Below are positions 37,524 to 46,495 of a stretch of 64,000 bases of DNA, one piece after another. The notes under the pieces were generated by a model. The model ran no database searches, had not been told where the DNA came from, and saw only the letters and a list, made by a program, of their open reading frames with translations. The stretch is from CAVUCH01 sp963739995 (GTDB lineage Bacteria > Acidobacteriota > Vicinamibacteria > Vicinamibacterales > JAENWD01): contig CAVUCH010000004.1 of assembly GCA_963739995.1 (NCBI GenBank), positions 62,001 through 126,000 of the forward strand, read 5' to 3'. The position numbers and the translations under genes are program-made. How positions within the stretch are numbered: position 1 is the stretch's first letter; each line of letters opens with the position of its first letter.

Positions 37524-37987
37524 AGGTCAGCCACCGGCCAAGCGCACCAAGCGTACGGGTAGTCCCCAAGGCGCGCAGCGAGACCCGCTCGAACCGGGTT
37601 CTCGAGAATGTAGCGCGCAACCGTCTCGTTTCCTTCAACCTCGCGAAGGACCCGATCGAAATACGATGGCTGCCACAGTCGCGCCCCCGTCCTCATCCGC
37701 CGGAAGGCATACCCGGTGTTCTGCTTCCACGCTCCGATGAACGTCCGCAGTTGCGCGTGTGGGCATCTGCCTGCCAGCAGAAGATGCACGTGGTCGGGCA
37801 TGAAGCAGTAAGCGTTTATTGCGACGTCGTGGTTGGCCGCAAATGTCAGAAGCCGCTCACGTACCATGCGGGCGACCTCGCCGTCCATGAAGTGCCGTAC
37901 GCGGTTCCACGTTGCGATTCGAACGTGATACCGGTAGAAGCCGATGTACTCGAACGCATCGAGGCGACGCGGCCGCCCAGGGGACAT
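37514..37987 (-). CDS. REP-associated tyrosine transposase (RAYT, Y1/IS200-like HUH)
   Basis: A 157-residue single-strand transposase of the REP-associated type. Motifs: EYIGFYRYHVRIATWNRV, INAYCFMPDHVHLLLAG with the HUH signature (HVH), FIGAWKQNTGYAFRR around the probable catalytic tyrosine, LWQPSYFDRVLR, and YILENPVRAGLAARLGDYPYAW. RAYTs are domesticated relatives of IS200/IS605 transposases that process REP hairpins. Here the gene is flanked by REP copies on both sides, and its last codons (LQG-stop) lie in one. No Shine-Dalgarno is visible before the ATG at 37987. Confidence 0.9.
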   Translation of the reverse strand: MSPGRPRRLDAFEYIGFYRYHVRIATWNRVRHFMDGEVARMVRERLLTFAANHDVAINAYCFMPDHVHLLLAGRCPHAQLRTFIGAWKQNTGYAFRRMRTGARLWQPSYFDRVLREVEGNETVARYILENPVRAGLAARLGDYPYAWCAWPVADLQG

Positions 37988-38000
37988 GCACTCGGGGCGG

Positions 38001-38216
38001 GCAAGGGGAGTGCCGGAGGATCACGCAGGGGCTGAAGCCCAGCCCACAGGGTGATTTGTGCAGGGCTGAAGCCCTGCCCCACATGCGTGCTGAGCGCGAC
38101 ACAACGTGGCAAGGGGAGTGCCGGAGGATCACGCAGGGGCTGAAGCCCTGCCCCACGGGTGATTTTTGCAGGGCTGAAGCCCTGCCCCACATGCGTGCTG
38201 AGCGTGACAGAACGTG
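38001..38216. repeat. Tandem duplication of a 108-bp unit with two REP palindromes each
   Basis: Two copies (38001-38108 and 38109-38216) with few differences. Each contains GCAAGGGGAGTGCCGGAGGA, a REP palindrome in CTGAAG orientation, GGTGATTT, a second REP, and CATGCGTGCTGAGCG. This resembles a BIME (paired REPs) next to a RAYT. Confidence 0.88.
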
Positions 38217-38235
38217 GGGCAGGGCTTCAGCCCCG
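38215..38235. repeat. REP palindrome next to the secreted hydrolase stop
   Basis: GGGGCAGGGCTTCAGCCCCG, slightly degenerate, closing the REP cluster 14 bases before the 3' end of the convergently ending hydrolase gene; it may double as a terminator. Confidence 0.7.
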
Positions 38236-38248
38236 CTGACAGTTGACG

Positions 38249-39379
38249 CTACGGCAGTCGCTCCACCAGCCGATCGAAGGCGGCGAGCGCCTGGGCGTCC
38301 GTGAAGTTGCAGTGACCGAACGCCGTCACGATGACCTGTTCCAGCAAGCCGGTGGCGCCCTGATCGGCGACGTTCCCGGCGAAGAAGCCCTCGTGCCACG
38401 CTGGCACCACCGGGTCGCGACTTGTGTGTAACGTCTGCACGGGAATCTGCAGCGCGCCGGCGGGTGTGTAGTACTGCGCGACGTAGTTCATTGCGTCGAC
38501 GTCGCCCGTCCACCGCTGGATCCCGGCGTTCAGTTCCGCATCATTTGCCGAGCCCGTGTAGACCGTCTCGCGGTTGTCGAAGGGAATGTGGCCGTTCGTG
38601 TGATCGAGCACGCTCTGCGTGTAGCGCAGGTTGAACCCGATCACGCTGAGCGCGGCGGCCACGAGCTCCTGGGGACTATTCGCGATAAGCCCGGCGACCG
38701 ACGCGAACTGGAACGTCCTGGACGACCCGAAGCCCGCCACAAGCGCCCCTTGCACCGCGTTGAACAACGGCGAGCCCGGCGTGGTCGCCGTGGGCGGACG
38801 AAAGTCAGTGCCAGGCGGGATGTCGAACACGGACCCGGGGATCACACCGGGGAAGAAGTAGTCGAACGCAACCCGCGCATTGGCCATGTACTCGATCTCG
38901 CGCGGCGTGCCGCCGACGAACCCGCACATGATCAGCGCGCCGTCGTACTGGCCCGGATAGGTTTCCGCGGCCTGCAGCGCCGCCATCGATCCCAGCGAGT
39001 GGCCCGCCAGCAGCACCCGGCGCGGACGCCCGAACGTCGCGGTAAACAGGGCGGTCAGCTGGTGCGTCCGCTGGGCGCCGTCCTTGAGCGCGAAGCCGTT
39101 CTCCGAGAAGCTCGAGGACGCGACGGCAAACCCGCGGTCCATGAGCGCACTGCGCAGGATCGTGAAGTGGTCCTGCGCGGACGGCAACGCGACCGGCAGC
39201 GCGGGATCGACGATGCCGTGGGCGTAGACGACGAGGTCGCCGTTCCAGGCGGCGGGCATGTCGAGCGCATACAGGGCACCCGGGCCGGTCTGCCCTTCGA
39301 CATGCTGCTGGGCGAGCGCCGGGCCAGCCGTGGCGAGGAGTGCGATCGCGATCATGCTGTGGATGGCGGTCAGTCTCAT
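38249..39379 (-). CDS. Secreted alpha/beta hydrolase
   Basis: A 376-residue exported alpha/beta-hydrolase. The signal peptide is MRLTAIHSMIAIALLATAGPALAQ. DLVVYAHGIVDP holds the oxyanion HG motif, VLLAGHSLGSMAALQAAE the nucleophile serine, and TSRDPVVPAWHEG plus FGHCNF the acid and histidine. An insertion of about 100 residues after MCGFVGGTP covers the active site (lid). The substrate is unknown; polymer or lipid ester hydrolysis is possible. The start is supported by GGGAGA 5 bases upstream. Confidence 0.83.
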   Translation of the reverse strand: MRLTAIHSMIAIALLATAGPALAQQHVEGQTGPGALYALDMPAAWNGDLVVYAHGIVDPALPVALPSAQDHFTILRSALMDRGFAVASSSFSENGFALKDGAQRTHQLTALFTATFGRPRRVLLAGHSLGSMAALQAAETYPGQYDGALIMCGFVGGTPREIEYMANARVAFDYFFPGVIPGSVFDIPPGTDFRPPTATTPGSPLFNAVQGALVAGFGSSRTFQFASVAGLIANSPQELVAAALSVIGFNLRYTQSVLDHTNGHIPFDNRETVYTGSANDAELNAGIQRWTGDVDAMNYVAQYYTPAGALQIPVQTLHTSRDPVVPAWHEGFFAGNVADQGATGLLEQVIVTAFGHCNFTDAQALAAFDRLVERLP

Positions 39380-39692
39380 GGTGTTCTCCCGAACGCGTCT
39401 TGGCAGGGCCGAAAGCCCTGCGCCGTTACTGCGGATGCGCGTTCAGGAGGTACTTCAGGAAACCGCGGCGGACGTTACGTGTTGGTGGCCATAGCGTGCA
39501 GGAGTGTGACAGGGTGCGAGCGTGGCATGGCGGCTCCGTGTGAACACGGAGGCCACGAAGAACATAGGGACACGAAGAATACCAGGAGCAGACACCCTGT
39601 CTGAGGTGCGCGGGCAGCAGCGGGTGTTCTTCAGTGCCGGCGCGTCTTCGGAATGTCTTTCGTGGTCGTCGTGCGCCTCGTGCAAGACAGCA
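39380..39692. other. 313-bp intergenic region with REP and small palindrome
   Basis: It holds a REP-like palindrome GGCAGGGCCGAAAGCCCTGC (39402-39421), a perfect 8-bp inverted repeat CTCCGTGT/ACACGGAG (39534-39551), and a low-complexity CACGAAG-rich stretch (39553-39585). No gene is seen. It should contain the promoter of the hydrolase gene. Confidence 0.6.
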
Positions 39693-40319
39693 CTACACAC
39701 GCATCGCTCGCACTGCTTCGGCCAGAGCGGCAAGTGCTGCGGAGTCCGCGGCCGCATCACCGTGGGACTTGCCGTCGAGCAGCGGGCCGAGACCGAAATC
39801 CACCAGGAACGCCGCGGTGCCGTCGGGTGCGACCATGACGTTCCCGGGCACGAGCGAGCCGTGTGCGAGTTCCTTGGCGTGGCACCGGCGGAGCGTGGAC
39901 GCGAGCGAGGCCAGCAGGACGATCGCCGCCGCGGGATCAAGGACGCCGGACTGCACCGCGGAGAGGATCGGCACCCCCTGTTTGAACACACTGAGCACCG
40001 CCGGGCACCCGGTCGCGTCGAGGCGAGCCGCCAGCGGCGGGACGAGCTCCGGTTCGCCGAGGTCCTCCAGGATCCGCGCCAACTCCGATAGCGCTTCGAG
40101 AAATCCTGCGGGCGCGGGTCTGCGCCACACCTTCAGTCGAAGCAACGCGGATGACGGCGCTTCCTGACGGACGAGAAACACGGACGCCGCGGCGCTGTGT
40201 CCAAGCGGCACCTGGACGACCACGTCGCGGACCGACACCGGCGCGAGCGCCTGCTCGAGCAGGCAGACGGGACAGAGTCCTTGAGGCCCGGTTGCGAGCT
40301 TGTGCTGGCTGCAGGCCAT
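39693..40319 (-). CDS. Truncated pseudokinase with zinc-ribbon-like N-terminus
   Basis: A 208-residue protein related to Ser/Thr kinases but apparently inactive. The N-terminus CSQHKL...GLCPVCLLEQAL is a zinc-ribbon-like start common in kinases of Acidobacteriota and Planctomycetes. The kinase lobe keeps a lysine (LLRLKVW) and DFG (FLVDFGLGPLL), but the catalytic HRD loop reads AHGSLVPGNVMV, losing the Arg and catalytic Asp, and the glycine loop is degenerate. It ends about 30 residues after DFG, so the C-lobe is missing. It starts 4 bases after the sigma-factor stop in the same operon, suggesting a role in regulating that sigma factor or the upstream kinase. Confidence 0.72.
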   Translation of the reverse strand: MACSQHKLATGPQGLCPVCLLEQALAPVSVRDVVVQVPLGHSAAASVFLVRQEAPSSALLRLKVWRRPAPAGFLEALSELARILEDLGEPELVPPLAARLDATGCPAVLSVFKQGVPILSAVQSGVLDPAAAIVLLASLASTLRRCHAKELAHGSLVPGNVMVAPDGTAAFLVDFGLGPLLDGKSHGDAAADSAALAALAEAVRAMRV

Positions 40320-40323
40320 GCGA

Positions 40324-41052
40324 TCACGACGGCGACAGCGCCCGGATCAGCTCGCGTACCTCATCGTCCACATCGGCGGGCGCGAGCACGGTTTCCGCGA
40401 TCTCGAGCCGCAGGATGGCGCCAAACCGCTGTCGGAGCCTGTGCACGGCCACCTTCGTGGCGCCCTCCGTGAGCCCAAGCTGCTCTGCCACGATCCGGTA
40501 GGCGGGCAGGTCGCCTGTATCGGTGAGGTACGGCAGGAGCGCATCGGCAAGCGCGCCCTTCCCCGCCGCGAGGCATTCATCGCGGAGGCGCAGCAGCGCG
40601 CGGTCCAGGCTGATCGCGGCCCACTTGCGGTTGAACACGCGATCGGGAGAAGCGTCGTTCCTCGCTTCGAGCACGTATGTGCGCTCCGCCTCCTCGAAGT
40701 CGAGCGACAGACGCTGGAGCCGCCCGCCCCGCTTCACCGTGGTCGCGCGTTCGTGCTCGTTGATGACGTAATGCTGGAGTGCGCTGAGGAGAAAAGAGCG
40801 AAACCGCCCGCGGCCGGGATCCGCCGCGCGGAAGTCGTGGCGCTCGAGCACACGGGCGAAAAATCCCTGCGTGAGATCCTGCGCGTCTTCGGGCGCGTGG
40901 CCGCGGCGCCGCAGGAAGGCATAGAGCGGCGGCCAGTACGTCTGGCAGAGATCCTCGAGGGCCTCGCGGCGTTGCGGATCGGAGCTGTCCGCGGCGGCCG
41001 CGGCCACCAGGGTCCAACGGGTCGTGATGAAGCGGCCGGGCTCGAGGGTCAT
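40324..41052 (-). CDS. ECF-family RNA polymerase sigma factor (kinase-associated type)
   Basis: A 242-residue sigma-70-family factor of the ECF type found beside Ser/Thr kinases in Planctomycetes and Acidobacteriota. Region 2: LEDLCQTYWPPLYAFLRRRGHAPEDAQDLTQGFFARVLER and FRSFLLSALQHYVINEHERA. Region 4 has the helix-turn-helix YRIVAEQLGLTEGATKVAVHRLRQRFG. The start ATT-context TTRWTLV is typical. Its ATG overlaps the kinase stop in ATGA, so it is translationally coupled to the kinase, which is the probable regulator. No classical anti-sigma factor is nearby. Confidence 0.88.
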   Translation of the reverse strand: MTLEPGRFITTRWTLVAAAAADSSDPQRREALEDLCQTYWPPLYAFLRRRGHAPEDAQDLTQGFFARVLERHDFRAADPGRGRFRSFLLSALQHYVINEHERATTVKRGGRLQRLSLDFEEAERTYVLEARNDASPDRVFNRKWAAISLDRALLRLRDECLAAGKGALADALLPYLTDTGDLPAYRIVAEQLGLTEGATKVAVHRLRQRFGAILRLEIAETVLAPADVDDEVRELIRALSPS

Positions 41053-43847
41053 CGCAGGCCCACCTCGAGCTCCTGCAGGAACTCCAGCGGATCCTGCGGC
41101 CGCAGCTCGCGTTCCGAGGAAAGCGCTCGGCGGAAGAACGTGGCGGCCGGCTTCGAGAGGTCTGGGTGCGCCGGCGCGCCCGGGAACGTGATGGCTTCGG
41201 CGTCCGCGACATCAGCGCCGCCGAAGGTCACGCGCTGGTGGCGGAACGGATGGCTTCGCGTCAGCATCTCGTAGGCAATGACGCCGAGCGCCCAGACGTC
41301 CCAGCCGGGCGAGACGATGTCGCCGGCGGCCTGCTCCGGGGCCATGTAATCGAGCGTGCCGACCAGCAGCCCGGCGCTCGTGCCGTGGCCCCCTGGCGCG
41401 ATCAATTGGGGACCGAACGCCTTTGCGAGCCCGAAGTCGAGCACCTTCGGGACAACCCCGGTCTCCTGATTCTGCAGGAAGATGTTCTCGGGCTTCAAAT
41501 CGCGGTGCACGAGACCCTGCGCATGCGCGGCGCTCACGGCAGGGCAGATGCCCCGCAGGACGTGCAGGACTTCGCCGACGGTCAGGGGACGTCCGGAGCC
41601 AAGGCGCTGCCGCAGCGTCTGGCCTTCGAGCAACTCCATGACGAGAAACGCGCGACCCTCGCGATCGAGCCCGAAGTCGTAGACGCGGACGACGTGCACG
41701 TGCGCGAAGCCGGCGGCCGCCCGCGCCTCACGGCGGAAGCGGTCGGAGAGATCCGCCGAGATGACGAGGTCCTCACGAATCAGCTTTACCGCAACGGGGC
41801 GCTCGAGCGTTTCGTCCACGGCCGCGTAGACCGACCCCATTCCCCCGCGCCCCAGACGGCGATCGAGCCGGTAGCGTCCGTTCAGCCGCCGGGGCCCGCG
41901 CAGGGCCGTGAGCCGCTGCTGGTCGTGCGTGCACAAATCACGCGCGCCGTCGAAACAGCGTCCGCAGCTCTCGCACTCGCCCAGTCCGGTCGCGGGAGGC
42001 TCGCCTGGCGTCCGCCCGATCAGCAGCCCCAGGGCATGTGCGATGGTGACCAGCAGGTCGATGTCTTCCTCGTTGTAGGGCTCCTCGGAGCGGCGCGGAC
42101 CCAGCGCGATCAACGCTGCCGGGATCTTCGAGCCGCCGCCGGTGATAGGCACCAGCAGCTCGATGCCGCGGCGCACCAGCAGTTCGCGCTCACCCGCGGG
42201 GAGCTGGCGCCTCACCCACGCCGTGTCGCCGAGCGACAGTGCGAGCGGCTTGCCGAGCACAGAGAGGAGCCCGATGACGGTAAGCGATGACGGCAGAGGC
42301 TCCTTCGCGCGTGGAGCGGATCCGTTGGCGGCCGTGGCGAACACGTTCTCCTCCGGGACGAACGTGAGTACCTCCACGAACGAGGGGTGCAGCGCCTGAT
42401 CGAGCTGCTGCGCCAGGGACGGGGCCATGGCGTCGAAGCTCGAGGCCTCGCTGATCTGCTCCGCGATATTGCGCAGGAGCCGCTGCGCGTCATAGCGCTC
42501 GCGGAAGAAGCGCCCGTCAAGGCTCTTGAGCCACCGTTCGCGGCGCGACCGCGCAACCACGAGCGCTCCGGCGACGAGCGTGTACCACCACCACCGCGCC
42601 TGCAGGGTTTCGAGCAGCGGTTCGTGCCGGTGCAGCAGGAGCAGATCGACGAGCAGCAACGCAGCCAGCAAAGGAATGAGCGCGTCGAGCATCCGCCGGG
42701 CGAGAGCGTACCGCACGCCCTGCCGGACAATGAGGCTCAGATCGAACAGGCGATGACGCAGGATGGCGTAGGCAAAGGATGCCGGCACCGCGAGAAACAC
42801 CAGCGAGAGCCCCGCCAGCGTGCGGGTGGCGAAGATGTCCGCACCGGCCTGCAGCCAGTACCCCAGCACAGCCCCCGCGCCGGCGGTGACGCCGACGACG
42901 GTACCGACCATGAGCACGCGGATGCGGCGGCGATCCGTGAGCGTCTCTGCCGCGCGGCCGTGCGCGGCGAGCATCGCCACGGCCCCGGCCGCATATGCGA
43001 TGTTGACCAGGATGACGGCCGGGAGCGAGTCGGGCACGGTGGTCGCCGCGCCCGGCGGCGTCATCACCTGGTACCCGCTGAGGACGTGCCACGCGGCCAG
43101 GAGTCCCGCGGGGATCATCGCCGCCCCAAGCCTCCTGCCCGACCATGTGCGGCGCGGGAACACGGCGAAGAAGGCAAACAGCAGCGGGCCCACGATGACG
43201 CTCGCCGCGAACGGCGCCCAGATCAGCACGCGGAGCACGAGCGGCAGCGTCTCCCAGAACGTCGCAAGCCGCATCGGCAGAACGATCGACACGGTGGCAA
43301 TCGCGCCGAGGAGCCACGCGCCAACGAGCGCCGAGGGTTGAGCGGCACGCCGCACCGCCACGAGGATCGCGAGCGCCAGGGTGATGAGCTGCGCGGACCG
43401 GAACGCGAGCAGGCCCGGGCGCGGCGACCCGAACAGCGACTCCCGGATGCCGGCCGTCAGCGGCACGGACACGGTGGACACCACGCCCGCGCGCTCGACC
43501 ACGATTTCCAGCGGGTGCGAGGGATCGATGTGGACTTTCGCGCGCTGCCAGTCCAGCCCGCGCTGGATGTCCTGGGCATTCACCCGCACGATGTGGTCGC
43601 CGGTCCGGAGTCCGGCGCGCGCCGCGGGCGACCCGGCGAGCACACCGTCAGCGGTCATGCCGATCGCATCGAAGTGCGCGACGAATCCAATGGGGGCGAC
43701 CCTGAGGAGATCGGCCGAGAGCAGCAGGCCGGCATACGCGATGTACGCGACGGCCACCACCGCCACGCACCACAGCACGCCGCGCGGGGCCGCCGCCGGA
43801 AGCGGTCCCTTGGAAGTGACGCCGCCGGCGGCCTCAGGCGCCCTCAT
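41049..43847 (-). CDS. Membrane Ser/Thr protein kinase with PDZ, 7TM-like and GAF domains
   Basis: A 932-residue receptor-like kinase. Order: a first transmembrane helix (VLWCVAVVAVAYIAYAGLLL), a PDZ domain (about 60-130: GVLAGSPAARAGLRTGDHIV), about seven further membrane helices (about 145-420), a GAF-like domain (about 430-580), a four-cysteine/histidine zinc motif (CESCGRCFDGARDLCTH), then a complete kinase domain with GRGGMGSVY, VAVKLI, VHRDLKPENIFL, LDFGLAKAF and MAPEQA. All catalytic residues are present. ATG at 43847 gives a clean start; an upstream ATG at 44036 would add 63 unconserved residues and overlap the glnN promoter. It heads the kinase-sigma-pseudokinase operon. Confidence 0.85.
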   Translation of the reverse strand: MRAPEAAGGVTSKGPLPAAAPRGVLWCVAVVAVAYIAYAGLLLSADLLRVAPIGFVAHFDAIGMTADGVLAGSPAARAGLRTGDHIVRVNAQDIQRGLDWQRAKVHIDPSHPLEIVVERAGVVSTVSVPLTAGIRESLFGSPRPGLLAFRSAQLITLALAILVAVRRAAQPSALVGAWLLGAIATVSIVLPMRLATFWETLPLVLRVLIWAPFAASVIVGPLLFAFFAVFPRRTWSGRRLGAAMIPAGLLAAWHVLSGYQVMTPPGAATTVPDSLPAVILVNIAYAAGAVAMLAAHGRAAETLTDRRRIRVLMVGTVVGVTAGAGAVLGYWLQAGADIFATRTLAGLSLVFLAVPASFAYAILRHRLFDLSLIVRQGVRYALARRMLDALIPLLAALLLVDLLLLHRHEPLLETLQARWWWYTLVAGALVVARSRRERWLKSLDGRFFRERYDAQRLLRNIAEQISEASSFDAMAPSLAQQLDQALHPSFVEVLTFVPEENVFATAANGSAPRAKEPLPSSLTVIGLLSVLGKPLALSLGDTAWVRRQLPAGERELLVRRGIELLVPITGGGSKIPAALIALGPRRSEEPYNEEDIDLLVTIAHALGLLIGRTPGEPPATGLGECESCGRCFDGARDLCTHDQQRLTALRGPRRLNGRYRLDRRLGRGGMGSVYAAVDETLERPVAVKLIREDLVISADLSDRFRREARAAAGFAHVHVVRVYDFGLDREGRAFLVMELLEGQTLRQRLGSGRPLTVGEVLHVLRGICPAVSAAHAQGLVHRDLKPENIFLQNQETGVVPKVLDFGLAKAFGPQLIAPGGHGTSAGLLVGTLDYMAPEQAAGDIVSPGWDVWALGVIAYEMLTRSHPFRHQRVTFGGADVADAEAITFPGAPAHPDLSKPAATFFRRALSSERELRPQDPLEFLQELEVGLR

Positions 43848-44020
43848 CGCGGCAGTTGTGGTCGGGGTGAACTCAGCCGTGGTCGGCACTGTACTACAGC
43901 GCGTGGCCGAGTCGGCGGCCTCTTCACAGGGGCGATCCTCATCCGGATGCAGAACCTGCACATTTGGAGCAGCAGATCGCACGAAATTCGACATCCCCAG
44001 GCCCGTTACAGCCGCATTTC

Positions 44021-44050
44021 TTGCAATGCGCGACACTCACGATGCATAAT
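44021..44050 (+). promoter_or_regulatory. Promoter of glnN
   Basis: TTGCAA (44021-44026), 18-base spacer, CATAAT (44045-44050). The transcript would have a leader of about 45 bases with AAAGGA before the ATG. No NtrC-like site is evident. Confidence 0.55.
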
Positions 44051-44100
44051 TTGCAGGTCACGCCGCTCACCAACCCGTTCTCTGAAAGGACACTTCACCG

Positions 44101-46278
44101 ATGGGATCTGCTGCGCTACAGGACGCCATCAAAGGCATTACCGACTGGGGCGTCACCGTTGGCCAGGTCACGGGTAAGCTGCCGAAGGCCACCGATGCAT
44201 TCGGCAGCCTCACCTTCAATGACGAGATGCAGAAGGGCCGCCTCCCGAAGACGGTCTATCAGGCGCTCCGCCGCACCATCACGGCCGGCGAAGCACTCGA
44301 TCCGACGGCCGCGGACATCATCGCGTCCGCCCTCAAAGACTGGGCGCTCGAGCACGGCGCGACGCACTACACGCACTGGTTTCAGCCGCTCACGGGCATC
44401 ACGGCCGAGAAGCACGACTCGTTTCTCACGCCGACCGATCGCGGCAAGGCGGTCGCGGAGTTCAGCGGCAAGGAGTTGATCCGGGGCGAGCCCGATGCCT
44501 CCAGCTTCCCGTCGGGCGGCATGCGCTCGACCTTCGAGGCGCGCGGGTACACGGCGTGGGACCCGACCTCTCCCCCTTGGCTGCTGGTCAACCCGAACGG
44601 CGCGACGCTGGTCATCCCGACCGTCTTCGTGAGCTGGACGGGTGAGGCGCTCGACAAGAAAACGCCGCTCCTGCGCTCGCAGGAGGCGATCTCGGTGCAG
44701 GCGCTCCGGATTCTGAAGCTGTTCGGATCGCATGCCAGGCGCGTCATCACCACGTGCGGCCCCGAGCAGGAATACTTCCTCATCGACCGGCACTTCTTCT
44801 TCAACCGGCCCGACCTGATCAACGCCGGCCGCACGCTCTTCGGCGCCCGTCCGCCCAAGGGCCAGGAGATGGAAGACCAGTATTTCGGCGCGATCCCCGA
44901 GCGGGTGCTGGCCTACATGATGGAGGTGGAGACCGAGCTGTACAAGTGCGGCGTGCCGGTGAAGACGCGCCACAACGAGGTCGCGCCCAGCCAGTACCAG
45001 ATCGCCCCGGTGTTCGAGAACGCGAACGTCGCCACCGACCACCAGATGATGGTGATGGAGACGCTGAAGCGCATCGCGCCGAAGTACGGCCTCGCGTGCC
45101 TGCTGCACGAGAAGCCGTTTGCGGGTGTGAACGGCTCCGGCAAGCACCTGAACTGGAGCATGAGCGACGACACCGGGAACAACCTGCTGAACCCGGGCGA
45201 CACGCCGCACGACAACCTGCAGTTCCTGGTCATCTGTGCTGCGGTGCTTCGGGCGGTCGATCGGTGGCAGGGCCTCCTCCGCATGAGCATCGCGAGCGCA
45301 GGCAACGATCACCGGCTCGGTGCGAACGAGGCGCCGCCCGCCATTCTGTCGGTGTTCCTCGGTACGGTGCTCACGGGCCTCTTCGAGCAGATCGAGAACG
45401 GCACGGTCCAGGCCGCGCAGCTCGGAGGCGAGCTCGACACCGGCGTCGCGTTCCTGCCGAAGCTCTCGCGCGACGCAGGCGACCGCAACCGCACGAGCCC
45501 GTTCGCCTTTACCGGCAACAAGTTCGAGTTCCGTGCGGTGTCGTCGGGACAGAGCATCGCGATGCCGAACATCTGTCTGAACGTCGCCGTGACGGACGCC
45601 CTCGATTCGATCGCCACGGACCTCGAACAGGCAGTCAAGGGCGGCAAGTCCATCGAGGAGGCCGTGTCCGCACTGCTGCCCAGCGTCATCCGGGAGCACA
45701 AGCGGATTCTGTTCGACGGCAACAACTACTCCGAGGAATGGCAACAGGAGGCGGCCCGCCGCGGACTGCTGAACCTCCGCAACACCGTCGATGCGCTACC
45801 GGAGATCGTCAAGCCCGAGGTGATCGCGGTGTTCGAGAGACACAAGGTGCTGAACGCCCGCGAGCTGCGCGCACGCTGCGAGATCAACTACGAGGCCTAC
45901 AACAAGACGATCAACATCGAGGCGCAGCTGATGGTGCTGATCGCGAACCGCTACATCCTGCCGGCGGCCATCGCCTACCAGTGCGCGGTGGCAACGTCGG
46001 TGGCGGCGGTAAAGGCCGCCGGCGGCGGAGGGGAGCAGCCGAAGAAGCTGCTCGATCAGCTCGGGAAGCTGGTCGACGAGCTGAAGTCGAAGTCCGACAA
46101 GCTCGCGCACGATCTCGAGCACGCGGGCGCGAGCGCCGACGAGCACGCGAAGTACATGCGCGACCGCATCGTGCCCGCGATGGTCAGCCTCCGTGAGACA
46201 GGCGACGCCCTCGAGGTGATCGTCCCGCACGGGGAGTGGCCGTTGCCCACGTATCGGGAGATGTTGTTCATCAAGTAG
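44101..46278 (+). CDS. glnN: Glutamine synthetase type III
   Basis: A 725-residue GSIII that makes glutamine from glutamate, ammonia and ATP in the cytoplasm. GSIII features: [41 protein letters not shown], the metal-binding [51 protein letters not shown] (ATP/glutamate site) and [17 protein letters not shown]. The C-terminal extension is helical ([22 protein letters not shown]). Length fits the family (about 700-730). It has a separate promoter, divergent from the kinase operon; no PII or amtB gene lies nearby. Confidence 0.95.
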   Translation: MGSAALQDAIKGITDWGVTVGQVTGKLPKATDAFGSLTFNDEMQKGRLPKTVYQALRRTITAGEALDPTAADIIASALKDWALEHGATHYTHWFQPLTGITAEKHDSFLTPTDRGKAVAEFSGKELIRGEPDASSFPSGGMRSTFEARGYTAWDPTSPPWLLVNPNGATLVIPTVFVSWTGEALDKKTPLLRSQEAISVQALRILKLFGSHARRVITTCGPEQEYFLIDRHFFFNRPDLINAGRTLFGARPPKGQEMEDQYFGAIPERVLAYMMEVETELYKCGVPVKTRHNEVAPSQYQIAPVFENANVATDHQMMVMETLKRIAPKYGLACLLHEKPFAGVNGSGKHLNWSMSDDTGNNLLNPGDTPHDNLQFLVICAAVLRAVDRWQGLLRMSIASAGNDHRLGANEAPPAILSVFLGTVLTGLFEQIENGTVQAAQLGGELDTGVAFLPKLSRDAGDRNRTSPFAFTGNKFEFRAVSSGQSIAMPNICLNVAVTDALDSIATDLEQAVKGGKSIEEAVSALLPSVIREHKRILFDGNNYSEEWQQEAARRGLLNLRNTVDALPEIVKPEVIAVFERHKVLNARELRARCEINYEAYNKTINIEAQLMVLIANRYILPAAIAYQCAVATSVAAVKAAGGGGEQPKKLLDQLGKLVDELKSKSDKLAHDLEHAGASADEHAKYMRDRIVPAMVSLRETGDALEVIVPHGEWPLPTYREMLFIK

Positions 46279-46289
46279 CTGACGTCAGG

Positions 46290-46318
46290 GACGCCGGGGA
46301 CTTCCGAGCCTCGGCGTC
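46290..46318 (+). terminator. Possible terminator hairpin after glnN
   Basis: GACGCCG (46290-46296) with CGGCGTC (46312-46318) and a 15-base loop; no T-tract. Weak. Confidence 0.35.
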
Positions 46319-46336
46319 TCACGGGCTCTCGGCTCT

Positions 46337-46390
<54 letters not shown>

Positions 46391-46393
46391 GTT

Positions 46394-46421
46394 CAATGCA
46401 CGATGCACGATGCACAATGCA
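46394..46421. repeat. Heptamer tandem array (CGATGCA)
   Basis: CAATGCA, CGATGCA, CGATGCA, CAATGCA: four units in exact 7-bp phase, unrelated in sequence to the neighbouring GC-rich array. Confidence 0.8.
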
Positions 46422-46453
46422 GACAGCGTCGGCAACACGAGGCTAGACCCGTT

Positions 46454-46495
46454 CTACATTTACCCGTCTACATTTTGCATTTTTCATTGTGCATT
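46454..46495. repeat. Heptamer tandem array (CTACATT/TTGCATT)
   Basis: CTACATT, TACCCGT, CTACATT, TTGCATT, TTTCATT, GTGCATT: AT-rich units ending at the stop codon of the aminotransferase gene, in exact 7-bp phase. Confidence 0.75.

Noticed and set aside
37514..37987. Classical IS200/IS605 insertion sequence
   Set aside because: The gene has RAYT-type motifs and is surrounded by REPs; no IS left/right end pair or tnpB is present.
39541..39590. CACGAAG-rich repeat as another heptamer array
   Set aside because: The CACGAAG words are 17 bp apart, not a multiple of 7.
43848..44036. Longer kinase start at 44036
   Set aside because: The added 63 residues are unconserved and would overlap the divergent glnN promoter; the ATG at 43847 precedes the first membrane helix directly.
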